The position numbers and the translations under genes are program-made. DNA of 64,000 nucleotides from Bacillota bacterium. Its GTDB lineage: Bacteria > Bacillota > Sulfobacillia > JABLXB01. The number at the start of each line of letters is the position of its first letter. The stretch's first letter is position 1. Positions 9,704 through 18,083 of the stretch are shown piece by piece. The notes under the pieces are model-generated. The model saw only the letters and a list, made by a program, of their open reading frames with translations, was not told where the DNA came from and ran no database searches. The stretch spans positions 812,253 to 876,252 of the forward strand of contig JABLXB010000001.1 of NCBI GenBank assembly GCA_013178305.1. The letters are read 5' to 3'.

Positions 9704-9788
9704 CGACCTTACCTCCCGTGCCGTTACTTTCGAAGCGCGCAGAAGTCCGGGGGGCCGCATGCGCGCCTGCGCCCCCGTCACGATGTCC

Positions 9789-10880
9789 TCAACAGAACAG
9801 CTTCTCGAACATCTCCCTGAGCTTCGGGCATTCTCTCAGCGTGTGCAGGGCGATTTCAGCGTGTCCCCTGGTGTATCCGTTACCGATGATCATGACCGGG
9901 TCGGCCCCGATGCCCTCCGCCGACAGCGCCGCGGCGGTGAAGCTCGTCGCCATGCTGAAGAAGTAGATCATCCCGCCATCGCGGGTCGTCATGATCGACG
10001 ACATCTCGGTGCCCGGGATGTTGACGCAGTTGATGGTGACGTCGGCCTTGACCCCGCCTGTCGCCTGGAGCACCTTGTTCATCGTTTCGAGCGGCTTCGT
10101 GGCGTCGCCGGTGAACACGACGTCCGCAAGGCCGAGCTCCCTGGCCCTGGCCGCCGAACTCTCACTGTGGGCCATCACCACGACCTTGCCCGTCACGCCG
10201 GCCCTTTTCTTGGCCTCGTAAGTGCAGAGTAGACCCGATTTCCCGCCGCCGCCGATGATGAACACGACGTCGCCGGGCTTCACGAGCCGCGCGGTCTGCG
10301 CGGGCGCTCCGGCCACGTCGAGAACCGCGAGCGCCAGGGTCTCCGGCATGTCGTCAGGTAGTTTGGCAAATATGCCGCTCTCGAACAGGATGGCCTTCCC
10401 CACCACGTCCACCTGGTCCCTGTCCCTGTAGACCTTCACGATCTTCTCGAGCTTGAGCGGGGTGAGCGACAGCGACACCAGCGTGGCGATCTTGTCGCCG
10501 ACCCTGAGTCCCTTCTTGTCGCGGATCGCCGGCCCGATCTCGACGACCTTACCTGTGAGCATACCACCGGAGCCGGTCACCGGGTTGTGCTGCTTCCCGC
10601 GCTTCTCAACGGTCTCCATGATGATCTGGCCGATCCGGCTGTCCACCGCGGACCAGAACTCGGGGGAATCGTGCGACCCCTTGAACGTTTCCGAGATTTC
10701 CTGCTCGGCCTGCTTTTCTATTTGCGTAAAGCTCGCAGAGTCGACATTGAGTGTCCTCACGTCTATGAGAACCTCATTGTCGTGGATTTCCATGGTATTG
10801 TCGATCCTCCAGGCCGGCTGTGGCAACGTGCCGGCTGGTTCGATCACTCTGTGCGAGCCGTACGGGCAACCCTTCTTCAC
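9789..10880 (-). CDS. kdd: 3,5-diaminohexanoate dehydrogenase
   Basis: Oxidatively deaminates L-erythro-3,5-diaminohexanoate to 5-amino-3-oxohexanoate, the step after lysine 5,6-aminomutase. The start [14 protein letters not shown] and PQPAWRIDN are typical of Kdd. An MDR-like NAD-binding region follows ([14 protein letters not shown]), and the C-terminus carries [16 protein letters not shown] use the GTG at 10880, with GGGAGGGAG seven bases upstream; the longer frame has no family support. It is the first gene of the lysine operon, about 73 bases after the predicted start of a -24/-12 promoter. Length is 363 residues. Confidence 0.93.
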   Translation of the reverse strand: MKKGCPYGSHRVIEPAGTLPQPAWRIDNTMEIHDNEVLIDVRTLNVDSASFTQIEKQAEQEISETFKGSHDSPEFWSAVDSRIGQIIMETVEKRGKQHNPVTGSGGMLTGKVVEIGPAIRDKKGLRVGDKIATLVSLSLTPLKLEKIVKVYRDRDQVDVVGKAILFESGIFAKLPDDMPETLALAVLDVAGAPAQTARLVKPGDVVFIIGGGGKSGLLCTYEAKKRAGVTGKVVVMAHSESSAARARELGLADVVFTGDATKPLETMNKVLQATGGVKADVTINCVNIPGTEMSSIMTTRDGGMIYFFSMATSFTAAALSAEGIGADPVMIIGNGYTRGHAEIALHTLRECPKLREMFEKLFC

Positions 10881-10963
10881 AATTGCTCCCTCCCTGCGCA
10901 GCATCGGTGACTGTGGTGCCGGTGTGGAAACCCCCGAGGGGTCGCCAGCCTGAGTATATATAG

Positions 10964-10983
10964 TAGCAAAATTCATGCCGTTG
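10964..10983 (-). promoter_or_regulatory. Sigma-54 (-24/-12) promoter of the kdd-kam operon
   Basis: On the minus strand ACGGCATGAATTTTGCTA gives the diagnostic GG-N10-GC spacing (GG at 10979-10978, GC at 10967-10966). It lies between a sigma-54 activator gene and kdd. The -24 box is GGCATG rather than the consensus GGCACG. Confidence 0.72.
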
Positions 10984-11018
10984 GACGTCGTGGGCGAATA
11001 CGACTGCAGGCTATGAAC

Positions 11019-11057
11019 AGGAGCCCACACTGGCGGCACCGGCCGGCGTGGGCTCCT
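11019..11057 (-). terminator. Inverted repeat after the first sigma-54 activator gene
   Basis: Perfect 10-bp arms (AGGAGCCCAC and GTGGGCTCCT) with a GC-rich loop lie between the activator stop and the kdd promoter. No clear U tract follows. It could be a terminator insulating the activator or an upstream activating site for it. Confidence 0.45.
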
Positions 11058-11082
11058 CGCGGGTTGTTCCGTACAGGTACAC

Positions 11083-12591
11083 TTAACGTGGAGTGGGCCC
11101 GTCATCTCGCCGTTCATCTCGCCCCTCGTCATGCCCGCTTCCTGGCGAGCGCCTAAATTTGGGCAGCCCCAGGTTTCTGAGCCGGTATTGCAGCGTCTGC
11201 CTCGGTATGCCCAGCAAGCGCGCGGCGCGCGACACGTTCCAGCCTGAAGCCTCCATGGCGGCATGGATGATGTTCCTCTCCTGTTCACCGAGGGTTTCCC
11301 TCAGAGGGACGGGTATCGAGGGCTCAGCGGCGAGGCCGAACGCCCCCGCGCCCTGGGCGGCCCGCGCTGCGCCACGCGCGGGGCCGCGCAGGGACACCGG
11401 CAGGTGCGACAGTTCAACCGTCGTCCCATCTACCACGTTCATGGCGCCCTCGATCGCGTGTTCCAGCTCGCGGACGTTGCCCGGCCACAAGTACGACCGC
11501 AACGCCTCCATCGCCGCCCGCGACACCCCTTCGACAGACAGGCCCATCGAAGAGTTGAACTTGCGTATGAAATGTGAAACGAGCAGCGGGATGTCGCCCT
11601 TCCGGTCGCGCAGCGGCGGTATCGTCAGGAATACGACGTTGAGGCGGTAGTAGAGGTCGGACCGGAGTTCGCGTCTATGTATCGCCTCCGCCGGGTCGAC
11701 ACTCGTAGATGCCATGATCCTCACGTCGATCCTGCGGATACCGGTTTCACCGATGCGCCGCACGGTACGGTCCTGGATTGCGCGCAGGAGCTTGGCCTGC
11801 AGCCCGATGGGCATCGAGTTGATCTCGTCCAGGTACAGCGTCCCGCCGTGAGCGAGCTCGAACAGCCCCGGCCTGTCCTTGGCCCCCGTGAATCCGCCTC
11901 GCGCTGTACCGAAAAGCAACCCCTCAAGCAGCGTCTCGGGGACGGCCGCGCAGTTCTGAGCGACGAAAGGCCCGCCCGAACGCAGGCTTGCCGAGTGTAT
12001 GGCCTGGACCAGGATTTCCTTGCCCGTGCCGGTTTCCCCGAACACGAGCACCGAGGAGTTTGTCCGCGCCGCCCTCGCAGCGAGAGCCTTGAGATCCACT
12101 ACCCTCGAGTCCTCGCTGACGAAATCGGCAAGAGTGAAGAGCCCGGAGCCTGGCCGGTCGTCCCTGGCGGCGCCTACCTTCTTTCCGAGGAGCTCAGCCT
12201 GGAGGTCGACAATTTTTTCGGACAACTTCTTGACGTTAGTTATGTCGCGCGATACCTCGACGGCGCCTGCGACCTTGCCACCGACGATGATCGGAAGCGT
12301 CGAGTTTACGGCGGTTACCTTCCGTCCCTTGAAGCTCGTGTACGTCTGCTGCTGGTTCAGGATCGGCTTGCCCGACTTCATCACGTTGAGCAGCGTACTC
12401 GTCGACTCAGTCAACGAGGGGAACACCTCGAGGACGTGCCTGTTTATCACCTCGGCGGCGTGAAGTCCCTCCATACGCGCCGCCGCCTGGTTGTACAGGA
12501 TCGTTATCCCCGCCGAGTCGACGACGTGAATACCTTCTTCCACCGAGTCGAGGATTGCCCTGAATGCTTCGATGTTCAAAAGGTCGGTCAC
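11083..12591 (-). CDS. Sigma-54-dependent activator, RocR-like (PAS-AAA+-Fis HTH)
   Basis: Bacterial enhancer-binding protein of 502 residues. The N-terminal PAS domain (about 8-120) is followed by a short coiled linker and an AAA+ domain with Walker A GETGTGKE. The sigma-54 contact loop is GGFTGA (a variant of GAFTGA), followed by Walker B GGTLYLDEINS. A C-terminal Fis-type helix-turn-helix follows (NVSRAARLLGIPRQTLQYRL). The architecture matches RocR, the activator of arginine/ornithine catabolic genes in Bacillus. The gene is directly upstream of the kdd promoter, so it probably senses lysine or a product. GTG start. A paralogue lies at 30517-31965. Confidence 0.9.
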   Translation of the reverse strand: MTDLLNIEAFRAILDSVEEGIHVVDSAGITILYNQAAARMEGLHAAEVINRHVLEVFPSLTESTSTLLNVMKSGKPILNQQQTYTSFKGRKVTAVNSTLPIIVGGKVAGAVEVSRDITNVKKLSEKIVDLQAELLGKKVGAARDDRPGSGLFTLADFVSEDSRVVDLKALAARAARTNSSVLVFGETGTGKEILVQAIHSASLRSGGPFVAQNCAAVPETLLEGLLFGTARGGFTGAKDRPGLFELAHGGTLYLDEINSMPIGLQAKLLRAIQDRTVRRIGETGIRRIDVRIMASTSVDPAEAIHRRELRSDLYYRLNVVFLTIPPLRDRKGDIPLLVSHFIRKFNSSMGLSVEGVSRAAMEALRSYLWPGNVRELEHAIEGAMNVVDGTTVELSHLPVSLRGPARGAARAAQGAGAFGLAAEPSIPVPLRETLGEQERNIIHAAMEASGWNVSRAARLLGIPRQTLQYRLRNLGLPKFRRSPGSGHDEGRDERRDDGPTPR

Positions 12592-12619
12592 CGGCTGATC
12601 ACCCCATAAGCCCGCCGTG

Positions 12620-12649
12620 TTGATTCTGCCGGATTTTCGGCAATATGAG
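12620..12649 (+). promoter_or_regulatory. Possible sigma-A promoter of the HD-GYP gene
   Basis: TTGATT, 18 bases, TATGAG, in the divergent gap between the sigma-54 activator and the HD-GYP gene. The spacer holds a small inverted repeat (TGCCG and CGGCA) that could be an operator. The -10 match is weak. Confidence 0.35.
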
Positions 12650-12742
12650 CATTCAATGGCGGATGGCGAAAATCCTCCGGCCCTGGCCGGACAGGCTATT
12701 TCGAAGCGGCGGAATCATCGATAAGGTAATTGGGGGGTCATC

Positions 12743-13921
12743 GTGAGGCTCATTCCTGCCAAGCTCGCCACACACGGCATGAGGTTGGGTCGTTCGGTCC
12801 TCGATTCCGAGGGTCGCCTGATCCTCGCCGCCGGTTTTACCTTGCGCCAGAGATACATAGACCTGCTTGTGCAGCAGGGCTATACCTCCCTCTACGTCGC
12901 CGACGATCTCGAGGAGGTAGAGCTCCCCGAGTTGGTCACCGTCGAAACGCGCAGAGAGGTCATGTCCTGCATAATGGAGTTCACGGGCGTGGGTAAGATA
13001 GGTAAGATGGGTAAGATGGCAGCGACCGGCCAGGCGGCGTCCACCTTTACCGCCCAGGCGATGGCGGCGGGCAAGACCAAAGCCCGGCCGGACGTGACCT
13101 CGAGGCTGGCCAGGGTGGCCCAGATGCTGGTCGACGAGATCATCTCCAGACCCGAGGTCGTCATTGGGTTGCTGGATATCAAGTCCCTGCACGACTACAC
13201 CTTCGCCCACTCCGTACAGGTGGCGCTCGTGGCGATGGCCTCGGCCAGGGTCCTGGGGTACAACAGGAAGGATCTGCTCGACCTCGGGATGGGCACCCTG
13301 CTCCACGACGTCGGGAAAGTGGCCGTGGATGAATCGCTGTGGAACAAGAAAGAACGGCTGGACAACGAGGAGTACGAGGTGGTCAAGACCCACACGACGG
13401 CCGGATTCGACTTCCTCCGCAAGGCGAACGTCGGCCTTCTGCCGGCGCACGTGGCATTGCAGCATCACGAGCGGTGGAATGGTAGCGGCTACCCGCGCGG
13501 ACTGAGGGAACAGGAGATACTGAAGCACGCGCGGCTCTGCGCCGTGTGCGACGTGTTCGACGCGATAACGTCCGATAGGCCGTACAAGCAGGCGCTACAC
13601 CCATCGGAGGCGCTGGCGTTCATCTCCGAGAACGCGGGGTCCCTGTTCGACCCGGAGATGGTCGATGCGTTGCATTCCGTCATAGCGCCGTATCCGGTTG
13701 CCACCAGTGTGTTGTTGTCCACGGGCGAGACCGCGGTCGTCAAAAGGATAAATTACCGGGCGCTGGACAGGCCGCTGGTCGTACTCACGAAAGATCCTCA
13801 GAACAGGTACTACAAGACTCGCCGCGACATCGACCTCTCCGAGGTGGACGAAGTAACTATTACAGGATACGTTTCCTGGCAAGGCGAGGGCGCCGCGACG
13901 GACGGGGTCCCCGGCAACTAA
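12743..13921 (+). CDS. HD-GYP domain protein, probable cyclic-di-GMP phosphodiesterase
   Basis: A 392-residue soluble protein. After an N-terminal domain common in HD-GYP proteins (about 1-75) come the metal-binding HD at 188-189 (LLHDVGK) and the GYP signature HHERWNGSGYPRG (from 241), with HARLCAVCDVFDAITSDRPY downstream. The family hydrolyses c-di-GMP, or related cyclic dinucleotides in some members. GTG start with GGGGGG upstream. Residues 84-92 are a three-fold G-K-I/M repeat encoded by a 9-bp tandem repeat near 12990-13017. It stands alone, divergent from the activator and convergent with the ornithine operon. Confidence 0.9.
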   Translation: MRLIPAKLATHGMRLGRSVLDSEGRLILAAGFTLRQRYIDLLVQQGYTSLYVADDLEEVELPELVTVETRREVMSCIMEFTGVGKIGKMGKMAATGQAASTFTAQAMAAGKTKARPDVTSRLARVAQMLVDEIISRPEVVIGLLDIKSLHDYTFAHSVQVALVAMASARVLGYNRKDLLDLGMGTLLHDVGKVAVDESLWNKKERLDNEEYEVVKTHTTAGFDFLRKANVGLLPAHVALQHHERWNGSGYPRGLREQEILKHARLCAVCDVFDAITSDRPYKQALHPSEALAFISENAGSLFDPEMVDALHSVIAPYPVATSVLLSTGETAVVKRINYRALDRPLVVLTKDPQNRYYKTRRDIDLSEVDEVTITGYVSWQGEGAATDGVPGN

Positions 13922-13954
13922 ACTGTGCGCCTTGCGTGTGAGCGCTCGCCCTAT

Positions 13955-15340
13955 CTAGACTCCCAGGCTCTGCTTCAATATCTGTGTTGCTGCCTCTGGA
14001 TGGGACAACCCGAGCACTCCAACGGAAGACATGACGTAGTCATTATCGATGAGCACCTCCGCCGAGGACGGGTACAGCGCCTGCCCGCCCCACGCTCCGG
14101 CGCAAGCCACGCGCTCCAGTATCGTGCCGATGATGCCGCGGCCCCCCGCCAGCCTGGCCAGCGCCCCACCCGTGCCGATTACCCATTTTACCCGCGTGAG
14201 GTCCTTGCCCTCGGCAATTCTGGACATCCCCGAGTATCCGGCGACGGTCCGCACTACCCCCGCGTGGCGCTGCAAGGCGACCCGGGCGCACTCAAGCGCC
14301 AGCCTCTCCACGAGCGCGGTCTCCGCCGGCGTCTCGGGAATGGCGTGGCCGGCGGAGACCATCGATTCCAGCAGGGACCGGGAATCCGCCCCCATCTCGC
14401 GGTCGAGCAGGCCCCAGCCGATCCGCTCCGCGACGTTCGCCGCATTGACGAAAACCCCGAGGTCGCCTTCCACAGTCCGCTTGGCGAGCGGCTCGGGTGA
14501 AGAAAGTATCTTGCTTATCTCCTCCGAGCCCTCGGTCACGGAATGGACGTCGGTGGTGGCGCCGCCGACGTCCAGCACGACAAGATCGCCGATCTCGCGA
14601 TACAGGAGTCCGGCCGCGTTCATGACGGCGCCAGGGGTGGGTACGATCGCGCCGTCTACCATGTCCCTGATCTTCTCCATTCCGGGGGCGACCACTATGC
14701 GCTCCTCGAATACGCGCTGGATGGCCCGCCTGGCGGGTTCCACGTTCAGGTGATCGATCCTGGGGTAGACGTTGGCCACGGGCATCACCCGAAGACCCGC
14801 CCCGTGCAGGATCGAGGTTACCTCCTCGCGCGCGGCCACGTTGCCAGCGTATACGACGGGCGCATGAAGCCGCAGGGATGCGATGACGCGGGCGTTGTGC
14901 ACGACGGTATGGCGCTCACCGTGGTCGACCCCACCGGCCAGGAGGATGATACTGGGGCGAATCCTGGCGAGGGTCTCACCATCCCGGGGGGTCATAGGCC
15001 CCGCCGTAATCATCCTGACGATGGCGCCGGCGCCGAGCGCCGCCTCGCGCGCGGCGCGGGCGGTCATTTCGTAAGCCAGGCCGTGCACGGTCATGCGCAG
15101 GCCACCGGCCGCGCTTGAAGACGCGAGCATGGAGTCCCACGTAAGCCTCGCGCCAAGGGAATCCTCGAGGGATTTCACCGCCTCTTGCAGTCCTGCGGTT
15201 ACGTCGCCCTCCAGCACGGTTGTGCGGGCGATCCCCTGTCCCACGAGGCGCGACCGGCCGCTCCCGGCGAATACGCCGCTGAACGCGTTGACCAGAGTCG
15301 TGGTGCTCCCGACCTCGGCTACGAGGACGTCGACTCTCAA
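13955..15340 (-). CDS. MutL/GlmL-like ATPase, probable ornithine aminomutase reactivase
   Basis: A 461-residue member of the actin/Hsp70-fold MutL family found beside glutamate mutase and related B12 mutases. It starts VLVAEVGSTTTLVNAF (phosphate-1-like loop). Other family blocks are IILLAGGVDHGE, the phosphate-2-like LVVLDVGGATTDVHS and VIGTGGALARL. It is the last gene of the ord-ort-ora operon; its TTG start overlaps the oraE stop by four bases. A role in swapping damaged cobalamin out of OraE is inferred from the family and position. It is not the mismatch-repair MutL. Confidence 0.85.
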   Translation of the reverse strand: MRVDVLVAEVGSTTTLVNAFSGVFAGSGRSRLVGQGIARTTVLEGDVTAGLQEAVKSLEDSLGARLTWDSMLASSSAAGGLRMTVHGLAYEMTARAAREAALGAGAIVRMITAGPMTPRDGETLARIRPSIILLAGGVDHGERHTVVHNARVIASLRLHAPVVYAGNVAAREEVTSILHGAGLRVMPVANVYPRIDHLNVEPARRAIQRVFEERIVVAPGMEKIRDMVDGAIVPTPGAVMNAAGLLYREIGDLVVLDVGGATTDVHSVTEGSEEISKILSSPEPLAKRTVEGDLGVFVNAANVAERIGWGLLDREMGADSRSLLESMVSAGHAIPETPAETALVERLALECARVALQRHAGVVRTVAGYSGMSRIAEGKDLTRVKWVIGTGGALARLAGGRGIIGTILERVACAGAWGGQALYPSSAEVLIDNDYVMSSVGVLGLSHPEAATQILKQSLGV

Positions 15341-17715
15341 GAGGGGGGTATCCCCCGGCGGGCGGGGAGGTTCCTCACGCGGTGCCTCACGATGAAACTT
15401 GCGACGTCGCTGCCTTTCGTGCCACGCCCGAACCCCGCGTCCATCCCGCAGTCCCGCGCTACTTCGTCGGAGATCTGCGTACCCCCGGCGATCAGGAGCA
15501 CCCTGTCACGTATACCCTTCTCCACGCAGGCGTCGTGAAGCCTCCTTAGATTGATGCGGTGTATGCCGGCGTGAGTGATTATCGTGGAGGCGAGTATCGC
15601 TTCAGCGTCGATCTCAACGGCTGCGTCGACCAGCTTCTCGATGGTGACCGATGTCCCAAGATAATGGCATTCGATTCCGTACTTTTCGATGCCGCCGTGC
15701 TTCACGTCGATGATCTCGCGCATTCCCGCCGAGTGTTCGTCCTCCCCGATCGTGGCGGCGACTACCCTGAGCGGCCGCTCCCCGACACTGCGCCTGATTT
15801 CGTCCTCCGGCAGGCGCGCCTGCTTCTCCGGTATAACCAGGTCGCGGGGATCGATGTCGTACTCCACCGTGCCCTTCACCTCGACCAGCGTCCCCTCGGC
15901 GGGGTGCATCGCCTGGCTGTGGACGACCTCGGCCTCGCGGATGCCCATGCGCCGGGCGATCTCCAGCGCGGCGTGTTGAGCCGTCTCCTCCGCGGCGGGA
16001 AGGAACAACCGCAGCTCGACGTAGCCGTCAGCGTACCACTGTACCTCGGGCCTGATCAGCCCGGACTCCCTGTGTCCGGCTGTCCTCGCAAGCCGCTCGT
16101 TCACGTTGTCCTCTTCGTCGAGCTCGTCTATGAACCTTATCTTCGAGGGGTCGCACAGTGTGCAGCCGTCGATGAGGTCGCAGGGCCGCGTGGCTGGTTC
16201 CATGCCCGGCCCCGCGCCGGTCATCGCACCCGGCCGCGCGCCCGGGTATTCCGCGCCGCGCGGCAGATTGTTCACGCCGAAATGGTAGCAGACAGGGGCC
16301 ATGTAATCGGGGTCCCTCGGGACCACCGTGCCCGCGCCGGCTCCCCCGCCGGGAGAGCGAGGGATTCCGTCGCCGGCGCGCTCGGGGTAATACCCGGAGT
16401 CAACGAAGAAGCCGCGCGCGACCGCTTCGAAGTAGCCGGTCTCGGCGATTTCCTCCATGAACAGGAGCGCCCTCTCCTTGATTTCTCGCACCCTCGCCCC
16501 AAGCGGGCCGTCCATGTTGAGCGAGACCATCTCGCGGAGGCCGTCCATACCGGCGAGCGCCTGCTTCGCCGTGTCGATCGCCGCGATGTTGTTGAAGTGC
16601 CACGGCACCTGCCGGCCCTCGTCGGGCGTGATCGTGCTCTGGATGTCCGCCGAGGTGAGCCTGGTAATCAGCAGGTTGAGGACGTGCGTGACGGTCGCTT
16701 CGCGCTGGTCCGATTCGATGTAGCGGGTGTTCATCTGGGCTCTGAACTTGAAGCCCCGGAATAACTCGCGGACCGCAACGGCGTAGGGCAGGTCGATCCT
16801 GACGTTCGGGGCGGGCGGCGCGGTGGGCGGGACCGTCGAAAGGCAGATGTTCTCCTGCGGCACGCCCGCCCTCATGGAGAAGTAGCAGTTGATTGCGTGC
16901 TGCACGATGAGCTCGGGCATCACCTTCCACGCCTCCCGTGCGGTGGCGTTGGCGTTGTGAGCCCCGTCGATCTGTATCATGCCCTGCGATGCCATTATCG
17001 CCTTGGCCGCGGCGGCGTCGACGAATGACCGCAGCATGTTTACGTTCCTGTACAGTACGTTGTACTGCGGGTCCTGGTGGGCGCCGTTCACGCCTTCCTC
17101 CGCGAACAGCGTGGCCATCTCCGGACCCGCGACCCCTGACACGTAAGAGTGGAAGTTGATCGGCCGGCCCACTTCATCTTCGATGAGATCGAGCGCCTTC
17201 CGCGTGGCACGTAGCTGCTTCCTCGTTATGGGCACACCACCGACGCCCTCGGGCGTGCCTTCTATCAGCCCGTCGAAATGGCTCTGCCCCGCGGTGCGAA
17301 TCACCATGATATGGTCGGCGCCGTGCCACGCCGCCATCCTCATTCTCCTGAGGTCGTCCTCGAACCGGCCCGAGGCGATCTCGGTCGTGACCACGCAGTC
17401 CGGCTGAGGGTCGATCCCGCCGAAGTTCCTCGCTGCGGGGAGCGGAATACCGCGTGGCAACTGCTCGCTTGTCTCCAGGTAGTCGAACTGCCACATCCGG
17501 CGCGGCTCGCGGGCGCCAGCCCTCCACGTCCACCCTTTCCGCCTCGGGCGGTAGTGCTCGAGACCCTCCAGGATCGCGTACACGTCGAGCTTCCTCGACG
17601 GGTCGAGGACGCCCGGGGGAACCTGGCCGGCGTGACCGGCTGGGCCGGAGGGGCCCGCCGGCTGTGTCGACGGCTCCAGCGGCTGCCCCGCACCGGCCGG
17701 ACCTTCGGCGTTCAT
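15337..17715 (-). CDS. oraE: D-ornithine 4,5-aminomutase large (B12/PLP) subunit
   Basis: Converts D-ornithine to (2R,4S)-2,4-diaminopentanoate with adenosylcobalamin and PLP. The N-terminal half is the TIM-barrel mutase (GQSHFDGLIEGTPEGVGG, NFHSYVSGVAGPEMA). The C-terminal Rossmann domain carries D659-x-H661-x2-G664 (GEDEHSAG) and the probable PLP lysine K672 (DVKHGGIEKYG). At 792 residues it is slightly longer than usual, with Pro/Gly-rich inserts at the N-terminus and near residues 460-510. The start overlaps oraS by four bases and the end overlaps the MutL-like gene. Confidence 0.96.
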   Translation of the reverse strand: MNAEGPAGAGQPLEPSTQPAGPSGPAGHAGQVPPGVLDPSRKLDVYAILEGLEHYRPRRKGWTWRAGAREPRRMWQFDYLETSEQLPRGIPLPAARNFGGIDPQPDCVVTTEIASGRFEDDLRRMRMAAWHGADHIMVIRTAGQSHFDGLIEGTPEGVGGVPITRKQLRATRKALDLIEDEVGRPINFHSYVSGVAGPEMATLFAEEGVNGAHQDPQYNVLYRNVNMLRSFVDAAAAKAIMASQGMIQIDGAHNANATAREAWKVMPELIVQHAINCYFSMRAGVPQENICLSTVPPTAPPAPNVRIDLPYAVAVRELFRGFKFRAQMNTRYIESDQREATVTHVLNLLITRLTSADIQSTITPDEGRQVPWHFNNIAAIDTAKQALAGMDGLREMVSLNMDGPLGARVREIKERALLFMEEIAETGYFEAVARGFFVDSGYYPERAGDGIPRSPGGGAGAGTVVPRDPDYMAPVCYHFGVNNLPRGAEYPGARPGAMTGAGPGMEPATRPCDLIDGCTLCDPSKIRFIDELDEEDNVNERLARTAGHRESGLIRPEVQWYADGYVELRLFLPAAEETAQHAALEIARRMGIREAEVVHSQAMHPAEGTLVEVKGTVEYDIDPRDLVIPEKQARLPEDEIRRSVGERPLRVVAATIGEDEHSAGMREIIDVKHGGIEKYGIECHYLGTSVTIEKLVDAAVEIDAEAILASTIITHAGIHRINLRRLHDACVEKGIRDRVLLIAGGTQISDEVARDCGMDAGFGRGTKGSDVASFIVRHRVRNLPARRGIPPS

Positions 17716-18074
17716 TGGATCTCAAACTCCTTCTGCACCTCGTCCCAGCCCCTGCCGGACGCCAGATCGGCGCCCGCTTCGTTTATGCTGCACCCCCGCC
17801 GGCACGCCAGGCGGTAGACCGCGTTTCCGGCGCCTTTTCCGAGCAGGCCTTTCTCCACGCACTTTTCCACAATCGCTCGCGCTTCGAGACTGGAGAGCCC
17901 CATCCTCAGCAGCACCGACCTTTCAATGGAGGGCGATGTGTGCGTCCTCGCGAGCTCGATGAGCGGGTCGACCACCCGCGCTGTGGCTGACCAGAACCGC
18001 CTGTGGAGTTCATCATCGGAGAGGCCGGCGATGGATTTACGCCTCTGTTCGAAATTGTCTGCGCGACGGACCAA
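17712..18074 (-). CDS. oraS: D-ornithine 4,5-aminomutase small subunit
   Basis: The 120-residue partner of OraE. The family signature is clear: RRADNFEQRRKSIAGLSDDE, then SPSIERSVLLRMGLSSLEA and GLLGKGAGNAVYRLA. The TTG at 18074 is used because an in-frame stop (the ortB stop) lies only 12 bases upstream and RADNF aligns with the usual second to seventh residues. GGTGGGGGG upstream serves as a ribosome site. It is sandwiched between ortB and oraE in a tightly packed operon. Confidence 0.94.
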   Translation of the reverse strand: MVRRADNFEQRRKSIAGLSDDELHRRFWSATARVVDPLIELARTHTSPSIERSVLLRMGLSSLEARAIVEKCVEKGLLGKGAGNAVYRLACRRGCSINEAGADLASGRGWDEVQKEFEIQ

Positions 18075-18083
18075 CTCCCAGGT

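Noticed and set aside
13955-15340. DNA mismatch-repair MutL
   Set aside because: The fold motifs are those of the glutamate-mutase-linked MutL/GlmL group, not a GHKL ATPase.
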